Assembly: GCA_965178125.1 (NCBI GenBank)
Contig: OZ237760.1
Coordinates: 434,001-498,000, forward strand
DNA length: 64,000 nucleotides
Source: Bilabrum cf. latius
Taxonomy: Eukaryota; Bigyra: Bicosoecida; Bigyra; Bicosoecida
Reading direction: 5' to 3'
In this document: in pieces, positions 11,118-24,100 of the stretch
Position numbering within the stretch: the stretch's first letter is position 1
How the letters are laid out: each line of letters begins with the position of its first letter
Made by a program: the position numbers and the translations under genes
The notes under the pieces: model-generated
Seen by the model: the letters and a program-made list of their open reading frames with translations, nothing else
The model's database searches: none
Told to the model about the DNA's origin: nothing

Positions 11118-14100
11118 TCAATCCCTGTCGGTGACGGTAAGCTCGCTTGCCCCCCTGCCCATCATCCAAGAGGACACAGAATCCTCCAGCTCTCTATTCG
11201 AGTTGCTGCGCAGCAGCGCAATCATGGCCGCCGGGGGTGCGTCTGAATCCCCTGAATCCCCGCCACCGAACCCAGTGGATGCCGCCGCGCTGCTTGCTGC
11301 CTGCAGGCCCGCGCTGCTCGAGGCTGCCATGAAGCTGGAAGGAACAGCAGCTCCATCCACGCCGTCTTGCGAGTCTTCTGCCTACAGAGTGGCCTGTCCG
11401 CCGCCCCACTCCTGCGCCGCCAACGCTGCTCCTGCGCTGCTGGCGGGTGCCTGGTCCAGAGACATGCTTAATGCGGCAGCTGACCTCGGCCCCGGGGCCT
11501 GCCTACTACTATGCGCCCCACTCGATGTTGCAGGTGTTCTCTAGCTTCGTCTAGCTCGTCCGGCGCGCGTCTGTGGTGCCGCAGCCTTGCTCCGCATCGT
11601 GCCACCAGCTGCTGCACCTGGACTCGACGGCAATGACACGCCGGGCGCAATTGCTGGTGCACCTGGAACGGACTAGACGGCAGCCGTCGCCGGGTCTGCA
11701 CACACGCTGCTCGGTGCTACAGCAGGGCCAGGTGCCCGGATGAAGCCTCGCCTGGCTAGCGACTGCACCGCCGATGCGATCATTCCCTTGGACACTTTCG
11801 GAGCACGCATGCCAAGCGCCGCTAGAGCCGCATCTCCCGCGTCAGTCCTGCCCCTCCCGCTGGAAAATAGGCCGCATGAGTCCGCCTGAAACATGTGCAA
11901 GAGCGTGTGCAGAGGATTCGGGCCTTCCATGCTAGGCATCTCAATCGCCTTGCCCGCTGCCTCGCCGTCCACGTCCTCTGTTTCCTTCCCACAGTCGGCG
12001 AGGAGCCTAGCCCTGAACTCGGGATAGTCTGCTGGCCGCACGTCCCTATACCCCGCCCCCTCGGAGATGGCAGCTGCGATGTCACCGACCGAAATGGTCC
12101 CGCCCCTGTTGCACACGTGAAAACACGGGCACGGGAGGCCCTAGCCTGGAGCAGACGCGTCACCCAGTGCGATGCATGCGCGAGCCACGAAGTCCACCGG
12201 AGTCTGCTCCCAGCACCAACCGGGCTGCAGGCCGGTCGCGATGGCCCGACGCATCCGCACACAGGCCGCCAGGTACCTGTGAATGAAATCGCTCGGGTTA
12301 GAGTGCCCACTGCTGCTGTGGCCTCCGATAAATCCGGGGCGAACGATTGTGGCAGGAAGGCCAGTCGACGCAGCAGCCAGCACCAGACGCTCCCCAACCG
12401 CCTTGGTAGGCCCGTACCCAGACCGCTTCACGATGTCACAGAGCTGCGCGTCGGTCATCAGGTCCGTCTCCTTGCCCTTGTCACGGCTCGACCACGTGTC
12501 AACTGTCGAGACCGTGCTGACATACACGAAGGGCTTCTTGCGGGGAGACTCTGCCAGCCGGATGGCCCATTCGGTGCCACCCACGTTGGGCCCGCGCAAG
12601 TCCGAGTATGACTTAAGCCAGTGCACAACGGCACCGCAGTGCACTACACCGTCAATCCGGGAGGCCAGCGCGTCGAATGCCCCTGCCGTCATTCCGAATC
12701 GCTCTTCACCCAAGTCCCCAGGCACGGCCACGACCCGCCCTGCCCTCTCGAAGCCAAGCTGAACTCCCGCCACTCTCGCAGTCTCCTCCAGACGCTGCTG
12801 CGCCAGCACCTGTGCAGCAATAGGATGGTCTGCGCTCCGCGTTCTCTCCATCCTGGGCGGCTGCCCAGTCCTGCCCGAAGCAGCCCCGCCCTCGCTAGAC
12901 GTCGCGCCCCGTGTGCCGCTGCCACCAGAGGACCCTCGGGCCAGCATGGCGCCCTCGCCCTCGTCATCCTGAGGTGCCCGCGCGTGGTGCGAAAACTCGG
13001 AGCTCTCGCGCCTCAGCATCGGCGGACCGTCTCCCCTACCGGACGACGGCCCAGCCCCGGCCCCGTAGCTTGGTTCCCCACCGTCCTGCACCTTGATCTC
13101 CTCCTCCTTTCCACCGGTCGAGCCCGCCCTCGGTCTTGCTTTGGAAGGCCCTCCGCGCGACACCCTCACGAGGCAGTGGACGGTCGGCTGGCTCGGGAGA
13201 TCCAGCAGCTGATCCAGCAGGTGCACGCCGAGGAAGCCGGTGGCACCCGTCAGGAACACGTGCTTTGCATTCGCCAGCTTTGGCTGAGTAGAGGACGATC
13301 CTGAAGATACCTAGTCCCTCGCAGTGCCGCGGCCGTCGGGCCCGCCACCCGCCGCCCTTGCCTTGCGGAGGTCCTCCCGAAGTGCCTCTACCTGCGGGTG
13401 CGGGCCCGTGGGGGCACCCCCGCGCAGGATGCGAGCAACATCCCGGATGGTCTGAGTCGTTTGCTCCAGGTCGCCCAACGAAGCCATGGACACGCCGGCT
13501 CGTTCCAATGACTTCGCGAACGCCTGCAGCAGTCTCTGCTTCAGGGCCGTTCTTGCGGCGCTGCTGCGCACTTGCCCCTCCCAGATGCGCTCGCTCGGCG
13601 CGACTGGATGCCCGACGAAAGAGGCGATGGCGTCACACAGCATGCGCTCGATCTCGTCCGCGGGCTCGTCCTCGCTGGATGCCGGCACGACTACCCCTGG
13701 TTCGGCCGCCCCATCGCCTGGCTGGCCACCCGTGCTGCCGCCTGCACCGGCTCCTGCACCCGACCCGCTGCCCCGCACCGCAACGGCCGCAGTATGTCTC
13801 CCCTGCAGCAGTCCATCGCAAGTGGGCCCGTACCTTCGGATGAGCCCCGCCCTGCTCTTCTTGTTGCTGGTGGTGCGCAACCCCAGCTCTGAGGTGAACT
13901 CGCAGTCGAATTCCACGAAGACAGCCGAGGGAAGCTCGTAGGGGGCCAGGCCCTTGGCTAGCCCAAACTCAGCTAGGCGTTCCCGTACCACCCGGGCCAC
14001 GTCGGCAGATCGCATCGGGCTGTCCATGGCTACAGGTGCGTCGCCATTGTCCGCTTGCTTGGACTCCTCGTGTCCTCTCCCGGCAGCCTCAGCAGCCCTC

Positions 14101-17100
14101 GCCATGGACTTAACAATGTCCAAGTCCGGCACCACCACCGCGACAAGGCTGGCAGCAGCGTCACCTGCGTGAACGTACACCTCGTGCACGAGATCGCACT
14201 CCTGCAGCACCATTTCCACCTTTTCGGGTGACACAAACTCACCGTTGGAGAGCTTCTTCACGAACTTTCGACGACCAATCAGCTTAATCCTCCCGTCCGG
14301 CAGCAGCTCGCAGAGGTCCCCTGTCCTGAAGTAGCCCTCTTCGTCAAAGGCCTTGTCGGTGGCGGCGTCATTCCTGAAGTAGCCCTCCACCATCGTACTG
14401 GTCTTCACGAGAACCTCCCCCCGAGGGTTCTGCCCCTTGGGTATCCCTGCGGCCTTGTACCCCAGCTCGGGGACATCGATGATCTTGAGCTCCACGCCCT
14501 CGATCGGCCTGTCGTTCATGGTGATGGAGCCGGCCTCAGACGCGCCATACCCCTCGGTGATAATGGAGTCCGTCCACGTCTCGCGCATCCACGCCAGCAC
14601 TGCGGGTGGCACGGGTGCTGATCCGATCCCAACCGACCTAAGCCTACGGCCCAGACACTGGCTGAACTCCGTCTTGAGTCGCTCCTCGGCGGCCTTCTTA
14701 GCCATCTCGGCCGACTTGCCGGTGGCAGCTCCCTCGATAGACGCCGACACACCCGCGAGCATCAGCTGGCTCTTGTACTCAGCGTGCAGGCCAGAGAAGA
14801 AGGAAGGAACTACATTCAAGAACGTCGGCTCTAGGCACCGCACGTCGTCATACAGCTCTGCCCACGGCTCAGAGGAGGGCAGCCCGAGAGAAGCTCCAGA
14901 CACGATTGCCCCGGGAGCCACGGCATGCTCGGACCCATGTGACATGGGCTGGAAGCTCGAGTGGTACGCAGGGGAGGGACTCATGAAATCGTTCGTCTGC
15001 CGAATGCCCCTCTTGTACGACTCTACCACGCCTTTGGGGTTTCCCGTCGACCCGCTCGTGAATAAAATCATGCTCGCGTCCTGTATCCCGGGACCAACGC
15101 CCCACTGGAGCGATATGGCATCGGTCGTCTCCGATGCCGCATCGCTGGCTGGAGTTCTCACAACGGTAAGAAGCTTGGGTCTCGACACGGGCTGCCCATA
15201 TGCCACGGGGAACCCACCGCCTGCGTTCGAGATTCCCCCGAACACGTCTGTGTACGCGCTCGGCTTGGTGAGCCCCGTGTTCAGCTCTCGCATCTTCCCC
15301 GCGACTTCGTACGGCACAATGGTGGGGTGAGTCCCGGAGGCCTTCAGCTCTGCCTTGAGCGCCTCAATCCTGGCTTGACGAGTTGCTTCGTCCCGTGTCC
15401 TGTGCTCCTGCCATTCGTGCAGCAGGCGCGCCGACGGCAGTGGTAAACGGAGCGGGGCACTAGCACCGTCCTCGTCCCACCCTGTGCGCTGAAGCAGCAG
15501 CTTGCCAAGGCGAAGGAGCGTGGATAGGCGAAGGATCGTCGGCCCGGTAGCATCGGTGCACGCGCTGTCCCCTGCACTGGAACCGGCAGCTGCTGTAGGT
15601 GCGCCACTGTCTGCGCCCGCCCCGCTGGACGCACCGGCAATTGATCCAGAATCGCCACCTGGAATGCCGAATGTCTCGTACACCCACCCAGCATTCTACT
15701 CCTCGATTCCAATACCATCAGGCACAACCCGATTTGAGGGGACACCTAGGTCGGTGTCAACCACGACGAGAAGAGACAGCCTGGGCGCATCGGCAGCCAC
15801 ATGCTTCATCATCGGCAGCCTGGCAGCATCCACAACAGCAGCGAGCATGCCCGTCGAGTCAGCGATGTAGGACAGCTGCTACCGAAGCATGGTGTGCTGC
15901 ATGGGAACCTCCACGAACCCGCAGTGCAGTGCAGCCGCCCAGCTCATAAACCACTCGGCAGAATTTTCCCCGCAAATGCCGAGAAAAACCCGGTCGGACA
16001 TCTCCTCCCCGCGCTCCGAGCGAGGAGCGGTAATGCCTCGGCGGACCACCACAGGCGGCAGCAGAGCCTCTAGAGCAGAGGCCAGTCGCCTGGCTCCCGC
16101 CCTAAACTCACCACCTGTCATGTACTCGTACTCGCCCAGCTGCTCTCCATTGGGTCCGTGAACCGCCGCCTGCTTCCCGCTTCCGGCTGCAGCAGCGTCG
16201 GACCCATCGCGTGTATCGACAGGCAATAGCGCGCGCCTCCCAATCATGGGGTTATTCTGCCAGAAATCCAGAGCATTTGCCACATCGTCCTGAGCCGAGG
16301 CCCCGTGGAGGCACCCGCAGTAGGGCTCCAGCTCGTCCAGCACCAGGCAGGCCCACTGCGGCTCCAGCAGCTCCACACGGACAACCTCGCCAGGGGCATG
16401 GATCGGCACATCTACGTAGTGTTCCCCGACTGGCTGCACCACGGTGACTTGCTTGGACATGTGGAGCGGTCTCAGGTGCTTCACGGAGCCTCCGTGGTTG
16501 TACTAGTACACGCTCACCCTGTACTTGATGGGCTCACGGGAGAGCTCGGCGCACTCTGGCAGAGCTTCATCACAGGCGGTCGACACTAGTGCTCCCACAG
16601 GCGCTATCTGATCGATTCCGGGTCCTCCCTCCGTCCCTCTCCTCCTCCTAGGCGGCTGCCTCCTGTAGTTGACGATGCGAACCCATGCCACCGCTAGCTC
16701 GCCCCGCTCCTCCCCCTGCCGCAGCAAGCTGGCCTCGTACCATGGACCTGACGCAGAGCTCGCCGCCTCGGCCTCCGCTTTGGCTATTGCTTCAATTTTA
16801 GCTCGTTTCGCGAGGAGTTCCTCGAGATTTGGGTCGCGGTACAGCATCGCCGTGCCCTTCGAAGCAAGTGCCCGGATCAGCCGTTCGCTTGGGGCAGAGG
16901 GCTCTTTCTGCTCCCTTCCGGCCGGTTTTGTGGGCAACATGCGGATTGAAGAAAGACATTTTGCGTTCTGGCCCAGAGCGTTGGTGTCGAGCGGGGCCAG
17001 CTGGGCGGCTAGCGCACCCTCGGTGCTGTCGAACATCTCGTGGATGGAACTCTGTCGGGGCCAGTAATTCATGCGATGCCCCAGAGGAAAGAACTGAACC

Positions 17101-17777
17101 GGGGTGCCACATTTTCCTGCGGTGAGATGCTGGCGAACTCGCACGAGCACCGAAAAGGAGGTTGGCTTGAGCCCGTCATTGCGAAGCTCCCGAAGGCCAA
17201 GCACCGGCCCGGTCGCTTGCAGGCCCATTGGCGCGGTATCAACCCCATCTGCCGAAGTCTGCATCTGCATCGTTGCATGGGGCATTTCTTGCATCAGCTC
17301 TTCAACGTACGAGTGATCTGGCCCCTCGTCGGCGAGTGCTCTCTCCAGCTCCGCGTCCATTGCTTCAAGCGCCACATCAATGATCCAGCCTGGCTTGAAC
17401 TTGCTGGCGAGATGCGGCATCAGCCTAACATGAAAGTGGTCATTTTCAATCAATGCGCTTTCCATTCGCTGTGGACCTGACCAAGCACAGGTAGCAGAAT
17501 CACAGTCGTGTTCCCGAAAAGTCGATGCTTGGATCGCACGCCATTTCCCAGATCCGTCCTGTTCGCCGGGACCACTGCTGCCCCGAGAAGTCAAAATTTG
17601 CAGACCTCCCGAAATAATCATACTAAGAGCTGCGTCCCCATCTCCCACGCCTTGAAACGTGTATGGCTGCCCAGGACAGTGAGCACCAAGCTACACTTGG
17701 CGATAGCCAAGCGCAGGCAAACTCTTGGACGCAGATCCTGGAGCCCGAGCAGCTTTACCTTTTATATGAATTGACAT
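11118..17777 (-). CDS. Adenylation - carrier-like - thioester reductase protein (carboxylic acid reductase-like)
   Basis: Proteins of this plan activate a carboxylic acid as acyl-AMP, load it on a phosphopantetheine arm and reduce it to an aldehyde with NAD(P)H. One intronless frame of 2,219 residues holds nine in-frame TAGs (17691, 16503, 15879, 15696, 13311, 12141, 11673, 11541, 11382) and ends in TGA. About 420 N-terminal residues match nothing I recognise. The ANL domain (about 440-1300) has ILFTSGSTGNPKGVVE (near 905), EGYGASEAGSI, YFRTGDLCELLPDG and KKLSNGEFVSPEKVE. A short helical carrier-like segment (about 1400-1470) lacks the usual GGDSL. The reductase (from about 1500) has the Rossmann motif FLTGATGFLGVHLLDQ and the YxxxK motif in SGYGPTKAVGERLV. 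The start is the first ATG after an AT-rich gap. Substrate unknown; alternatives are a Lys2-like or lipid-aldehyde-forming enzyme. Confidence 0.85.
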
Positions 17778-17910
17778 TGTGACTAATGGACGCAAGTACG
17801 GACTAGCGGTGTGCCAAAATATATGCGAGAATCTGATGATTATGTCGATTTGTAGCGTGGACTTCCGAAGAGTCTGCAGGATCGGATCGGATCCGGGTGC
17901 GTAAGGTGAC

Positions 17911-20856
17911 TCACGGAACATCATACTACTGTGGCGCTTGCTGCCTACCTGGCATTTCCCATGGCCTCCTCCGCTTCTGTGGAATAATCTTCCTGTGTCC
18001 CAGCCGAATCACGTCTTGCGGGGTCCCTCTACAGACTCCATCAGCCGCAGGGTGCTTGGGCGGCACACAGGCCTCCACTGCCACAGAACACAGGTGCCGC
18101 GCGGCTGCCACTAGCTTGGCGGAATCATGACCTCCTGGATCTAACTAGCCTTGGCTGCTTGTTCCAGGCCCACGCCCGTGAGATTGGCCAGGCTGTGACA
18201 GTCGCTATCGATGCCCCTGCAGCCACCGAGCCGCACCTGGAGGCAGAGCACGTCCGAAGCACTCCAGGCCCCACGCAGCGACCATTCGATGCATAGCCGC
18301 CGACTCGGGGTTTATGGACCGCGTAGATCTTCGTCTGTGCGCTGCATCTGGGGCTGGGGCTGGGGCTGTGCCTGATGCTTCGGGCGGAGCTGGTGCTGCA
18401 ACCTGGGCGCCAATTTGGGTATTCACTAAACCTGGCTCTCGGCGAGACTCCATGGCTGACTACCCACTGCCTGCAGGGCTATCGAAGACAGTCCCGCTCG
18501 AAGCTGCCTCCAGTCGCTCTGTGACGTGTCGCTCATCCCCGGTAGCACCAGCCCGCTCGGTCCGATGCTCGATCCCGTGGCCAGGTCCAGGACTGTCGGT
18601 GCTTCCTTTGTGGGCCGTGGCTGAGGCGCCCATTCCCCTCTGTGTCCTCTGTGCTCCCCACACGCCCCCTCTCCTCCCCAGGGAGGGCATCCACGCCGGG
18701 TACCCTCCCCCTGCCTGAGGCACGAACTGCACGAACTGCCTCCTCACCCTGTGGGCAGACAGCCAAGGCACTAGGTCCTCGGGGCCCACGCCGCGGTAGG
18801 CGCGGGCGATAAATGAGCCCGAGCTATGCGGCATATCAATTCCTTCTGCGTGAACACTAGATTCCACTGTCTATTTGCCCTTTTTTCGGTGTTGCCTGCC
18901 CCTGATAGCTTGCTTCCAGGTGTTGGAGGACCGCTTGCCCCCCCTATACTGTGTAGACCCACCGGGTATCCCTGTAGCATCATCCGCCTAGCCGTTGCCA
19001 CAACAAGCAACGCCCGCAGCCACGACTGCTTGCACATCCTGCACGGACAGAGAATTGGACGTGCCAGTCAGCGGACCACAGCCTCGTCGCATGAGTCCGG
19101 CTCTAGTATGCGCCTTGTCATGATCTTTCACGCCCCAATGCCCAGGTTCGCCACAGCCCGGCTCTCGCCACGCCGACACGGATTCAGCTCCAGCATCAAT
19201 CCAAGGAGCGGCTGCCCGCTGGTCTTCTTCGTTGAGTGTCCTGACAGCAGGAAGGTGGGGCAAATGCTGCGTGTTGAAGAGTCCCGCGTCTAGGGCATGG
19301 TTTTCCTTTGAAGATGGGGCAGTGCTTGACCTTGCCTCGATTGAAGTTGTCTCAGCTCCTGTTCCTTGTTTTCGGGTCTGCCCATCTTGGTGCTTATCAA
19401 GCGCGCGGTCGTCAGGCTCAGCGGCAGCGCGGGCCCTCAGCACGCACCTCCTTTGCTCGATGGCAGGCCATGCATTGTCCAGTACGAGCCCCTGAACCTC
19501 CCACTTTGACACGAGCAGCTGCCTAGCCGATGGGCCCTGCGCCGCCGACGAGGATCGTCGTGCGTTGCCTCTCCTGCCCCTGGCTTGCGACGAAGAGGCC
19601 CCCTGCCGCTTCTGAAGCTGCAGGAAGTACCATGCCCGCGCCGCGCTCTCCCAGGCCTTCTCCCTCCACAGTGAAGCAGATTGCATCGATCCAACTCCCA
19701 ATGGCCTGGAAGCCACACCAGCACGAGCAACATCATGCGGTAAGCCCTGAGCTAAATCAAGCTCCTCATGCCACACGAAACTCCTCACCAGCTGGTCTAG
19801 CGCCTCCAACTCTGGTGCACCGATGCACAGGGGGGAATCCGACCCGCTGCCCTTGAGCCAAGGCGGGCATGGATCGTCGCGAGGCCCCGCATGCCCAACG
19901 GATGGCTTGCTACCCCCGCTCGAAGAACTTGGCTTGATGCGCTCATGGGCCCGCTTTGCGCCCCAAGCCGCTGCCGCAGTCACTGCCAGAGCCAGTGCAG
20001 CCCTCGAGCCAGGAGCACCCCACTCCTCCTCCTCATCGGCAGCAGATACGGAGCTCCGGGATTGCACGGCTGACGATCTAGAGCGCGAAGGTTCGAGACC
20101 CGCTGAGACCTTTCCCGTGATCCCCGTTCTGCGGAGCGCTGCACTCCAGCGATCGAGCCAGCCCAAGCCGAGGGAGCTGGGCACAGGCCTTTTGGCCATG
20201 TCGGTTCCTGCTGCTGCCCTTCCATTGGACTCGCTTGTGGACCCGTGGCCGTGCTACCAGCCGGCGTCACTTTCGCTGTCACCGCTACTGCTGTCATCGC
20301 TGCCGAGCCCTAGCCCGAGCCAATCCTCGTCCAGCTGAGCGTCACCGCCACCTGCTGGCTTGGCAACGTCGCCGCTGCGATTCTCCTTGGCCCGGCGCAG
20401 GCCTCTCCCGTCCGAGTGTGATTGCGACTGGGTCTGCAACCGCCTTCTGGTGGCTCTAATGGCGGCTCTCACGGCCGTGTCTGGAATCAAGCCAGCGCTC
20501 TGAATCCACCTAGCTCTCCTCGCTGGCGGTTCGGCAACTCGAACGGCATCACCCCAGCGCTCGGCGAGCCCGCTGGATACGCCCAGGATAGCTTGGATTG
20601 CGGAGTCGATTGCCTCTCCGGCAGTTAATGGTCCAATCAAATGTGCATGTCTGCGCTATGCGCGTGATTCTTGTGGAAATGTCTTAGCTCTGCGAGGAAG
20701 CCTCGCTTTAGGAGCCCGCGCGTGCCGCGCCTCGGACTCGGCTTGCCTCTCTATTGCGTTGGCATCCAGCTGTGGGTCCCCCTATGGTATCTTTGAAGAC
20801 TAAATATAATCCTTGCTTGACGTGAGGCACGGTAAGCCTTCCACAAGACCCTACAT
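17911..20856 (-). CDS. Orphan low-complexity protein
   Basis: The frame has 981 codons from the ATG at 20854-20856 to a TGA at 17911-17913, with TAG as its second codon and several more (for example 20254, 18988, 18460, 18205, 17926). Reading them as Gln leaves one frame with no TGA or TAA across 2.9 kb. Features visible are an acidic patch (DDSSSGDSESDAGW), a weak hydrophobic Ala-rich stretch (ALALAVTAAAAWGAKRA) and a more ordered block around VRSFVWHEELDLAQG and WREKAWESAARAWYF. The C-terminal quarter is Pro/Arg/Gln-rich. No domain was recognised. The stop is 133 bp from the start of the downstream reductase gene on the same strand, so that gap holds a 3' end and a promoter. It could be two genes, but no internal stop divides it. 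Confidence 0.6.
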
Positions 20857-21154
20857 GAGCGCAGGGAATGGGCAAGATTTCACTCAATCAGAATAATGCG
20901 GCAAACCTACATGCTATCCTGCGAGTAAGTGCAGCTCCGACTGAGCATTTATAATGACTAAATCGATGCAAATCGAGGACACATTCGGACGCACCCTTAA
21001 GGCTACACGACGAGATTTTAAAATAGACACCACTTCGATCTGTTGCGTGCTGTTCCAAAAATAAATTGTGATATAACACCATGAAACTATCCATTCGTGA
21101 TTGGCACCAGACTACTAGGACGACTGTTGGATACAGTCCGAATTTCAGTGCAAA
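20857..21154. promoter_or_regulatory. Divergent intergenic region
   Basis: These 298 AT-rich bp lie between the ATGs of the orphan gene (minus) and the photolyase-START gene (plus). A 68-codon minus frame at 20888-21094 has no supporting similarity. Both promoters are expected here, but no element could be named. Confidence 0.45.
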
Positions 21155-24100
21155 ATGCCAGCTAGTAGTGCTGAGGCGAGTAGCTCTGCTCTTGTTTGGT
21201 TGAAAGGGTGTCTCAGGCTCCGAGACAACCCAGCCTTGGCAGCAGCAGCAGCTTCAGGGGAATCGGTTGCCCTACTCGTTACTCTACGAGCTGCAGGCTC
21301 GTCTGCCCTAGCTTTGTCACCTAAAGAACATACTGGTGCATCAGCAAGCTCTGTCGATGCTCCTTCGCGGCGTGGAGCCGCCACGGTCGCAACTATGCCA
21401 GTCCGTTGGCAAGCGGCATGTGCTGCCCTTGTCGATGAACGCCTGCAGAAAGGTGGGCATCGACTCATTGTACGCGTTATTGAGCCGACTGACTTGGCGG
21501 AGACGAGCGAGGTCCTGGTGAGTGCTCTGTATGACAGTTGGATTGAAGTGGCGACTATTCCCGAAGGTGAACGGCTGTTGTCGAGTTGCTAAATCCAAGA
21601 TGCTGATATTTACTTGGTTGCGGGGCCGTCAAAGGGCATAAGATCATATCGCCGCGTCGGCTATCCGCCCACGCCTCGGATAGATGAATCTCCGCCTCGG
21701 GCGGCCTTGTGTGCATACTTTAATTGCTTCGCGGACTTGACTAAATTTGGGATAGTTCTTGCAAATTCACGACTTGAATTGCTGCCGTGATTGTGCGCTG
21801 GGCCTGCCCGGCACGTTGTGGTGCTCGGGTCACTCAAGCCTGCATGCGCTCGAACACCTTCCTATGCCTGTGGCGACTTTATTTTCCAGCCCTAGTATAT
21901 TTCTATGAATCATTGCACAATCAAATCGCAGTCTGTTGCATCTGAATGCGGTGCTGCCCACGTCTACTGCCAAGCTGGCCACGGTCCCGGAGATGCTGCA
22001 ATGGAAGCAGCTCTGTCAGCTGCTCTCTCCTCAGCCGGCCGCTCGCTTCACGCCATGGAGGGGCAGCTGCTCTGCTCCCCCAAAATGGCCGCACTGGCGA
22101 GTTCCTCCGCCGGCCCAGGGCCCGATGCAGGTGCCGCCCCTGGCCCTCGGCTCATGGTCCGACCCGACGGCACCACTTGCTCGCTCTTCGAGTTTGCGCA
22201 GCTGCTCAGGGTACCGACGCAGGAGCCGCTCCCGGCACCCTCCCTCTCGGGGGCATCGCCTGGGTCTGACGGCAAGAGCAAAGCTGCTGTGCTGTCCCCT
22301 CCGGCCACGCTGCCGCCCTCAACCCCCGGCTGGCTGAGCTTGCTGCCTCCCGGCGTGACTGCCGATGGGGGGGCAGGCACGGGAAAGGGAGACGAGGCCG
22401 CTGGAGCCGCGTCTACTTCTGACAGCGGGGTTGGCATCGACTCGAAACTGTCCGTGAAGGCAGGATTCGCGGCCCCCGAGGCCCTGGCTGTGGGCGCCCT
22501 CCGGTTCGACTGCGGCTACCTGCTGGACGCGGCCCGCAGCTGGAAGATGAGGATGCTGCACCCCTCCCTCAGAGCTGCGGGGCCAGAGGGCGCGTCCAGC
22601 GGTGCTGGCGCCGCCGGTGCCTTTGAGCGCATGCCGGACGGGCTTGTGGTGCCAGGCAGTCCAATGGGCAAGATGCCCAGCCGCGGCGTGGGACCATCAG
22701 GAGGCCGGCGTGCAGGGCCCGAGAGCTTCGTGGCAGCTGGTGCGGGATCCGCGGCTCCCACTGCTGCAATTGCTGGGGACCTGGCAGACGAGGCCAAGCC
22801 AGGCGACTATGACGAGCGGGGTGACAGGGAGCCTATGCTCGGTCCGCTGCTGGCGTCTGGGGCACTGAGCCCGAGGCAGGTGTGGTGGTATGCACAGCAG
22901 CTGAGGCGACAAGCGGCTCGCAAAATCGCAGGAAGTCTCGCGGCTGGCGCAGACCCCGTGGGTTCAAAGGGTGTGGTGGCTACGCAGCATCTACTAGACG
23001 AGGTGTTGGGCAAGGGCGTGACCGGCGGGTCAACGGCTACATCTGGAGGCATCCGTGGGTCTAGCTCCGTGGGTGACCTGGCAGCACTGACTGGTCAGGC
23101 AACGGCGGGTGGGCACGGCAAGGAGGGCATGAAGGCCAGCGAGGCAGTGGCGAGGAAGGCGGGGGGCAGCTCTGCCGACGAGGGCAGGGTCGAGGAGGGC
23201 GCGGAGGAGGGCGGGCCGGTGGATCTCGACAAGATGCGCTCGCAGGTGCAGTGGTGCGACAGGCTGCTCAAGTTGGTGCTGGAGAGAGAGCACGCCTACC
23301 ACCTGGCCTACGCAGCGGGGGATGTAATGTATCTGCAGCCGCTGCGAAGGGATGGGGCACGACAGCTGCCGTGGGCTGCTGATGCTGCCGACGTGCTGGG
23401 CAGGGTAAGAACATGCGTGCCGCCCGCGGGCCACCCATTCGCCCAAGAATTCTCCACTTCCGCTGCAGCGCTACCCTCCGCCAAAGGGGGCGGATCAGTC
23501 GCTGGAATGGATGCCCTCAAGAGTGCACTTGCGTCCAAGGGCCCGGGGTCAAGCGTCGTGCTGCCACTCCACGAGTGCTTGAAGCATCCGCTGGTGCGCT
23601 GTATTGACAGCGGTCACACCGGGCACGCTCTCGTGGATGCAGCGGCGAGGGCGCTGCGGATCACGGGCTCCGTACCGATTCGACTCCTGGATATCCTGAT
23701 TGCTCAGGCCTGCAAGTACATGTGCATCCCCTGGCGAGTGGCCCTGGGCTGGCTGGCCGGGCGGTGCGTGGGTCCCTCACTCCCCCAGATGGCACTACGA
23801 GTGCAGGAGAAGTGCGGGTTTGTGCCCGACTGGGTTACTCCCGCGCCGCACCCGATGCAGCTCGGCGACCCATGCGGCGTGGCAGCAGCAAGACACCCGG
23901 ACCCCTACGGCGACTTCGTGGCCCGTCTGGTGCCTCGTGTAGCTAGAATCGACGGGCCCTACCGTTGCTCCATGCACCCCGACGTGCCCACCGGGGTGCT
24001 TCGCAAGGCAGGCGTGTCCAAGTTGGCGCATCCGGCAGCCATGCTCGTGCCTGCCATGAGCGGCATGCCTGCCTGCGCAGCCGGAGCAGAGGCCCTCTCG

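Noticed and set aside
20088-20110. ggttcgagacc, resembling a tRNA B box
   Set aside because: It lies in coding sequence with no A box or cloverleaf around it.
21590-21592. In-frame TAA in the photolyase gene, suggesting UAA is also sense
   Set aside because: A gtgagt donor at 21518 and a cag acceptor at 21931 place it in an intron, and the spliced protein matches the photolyase fold better.
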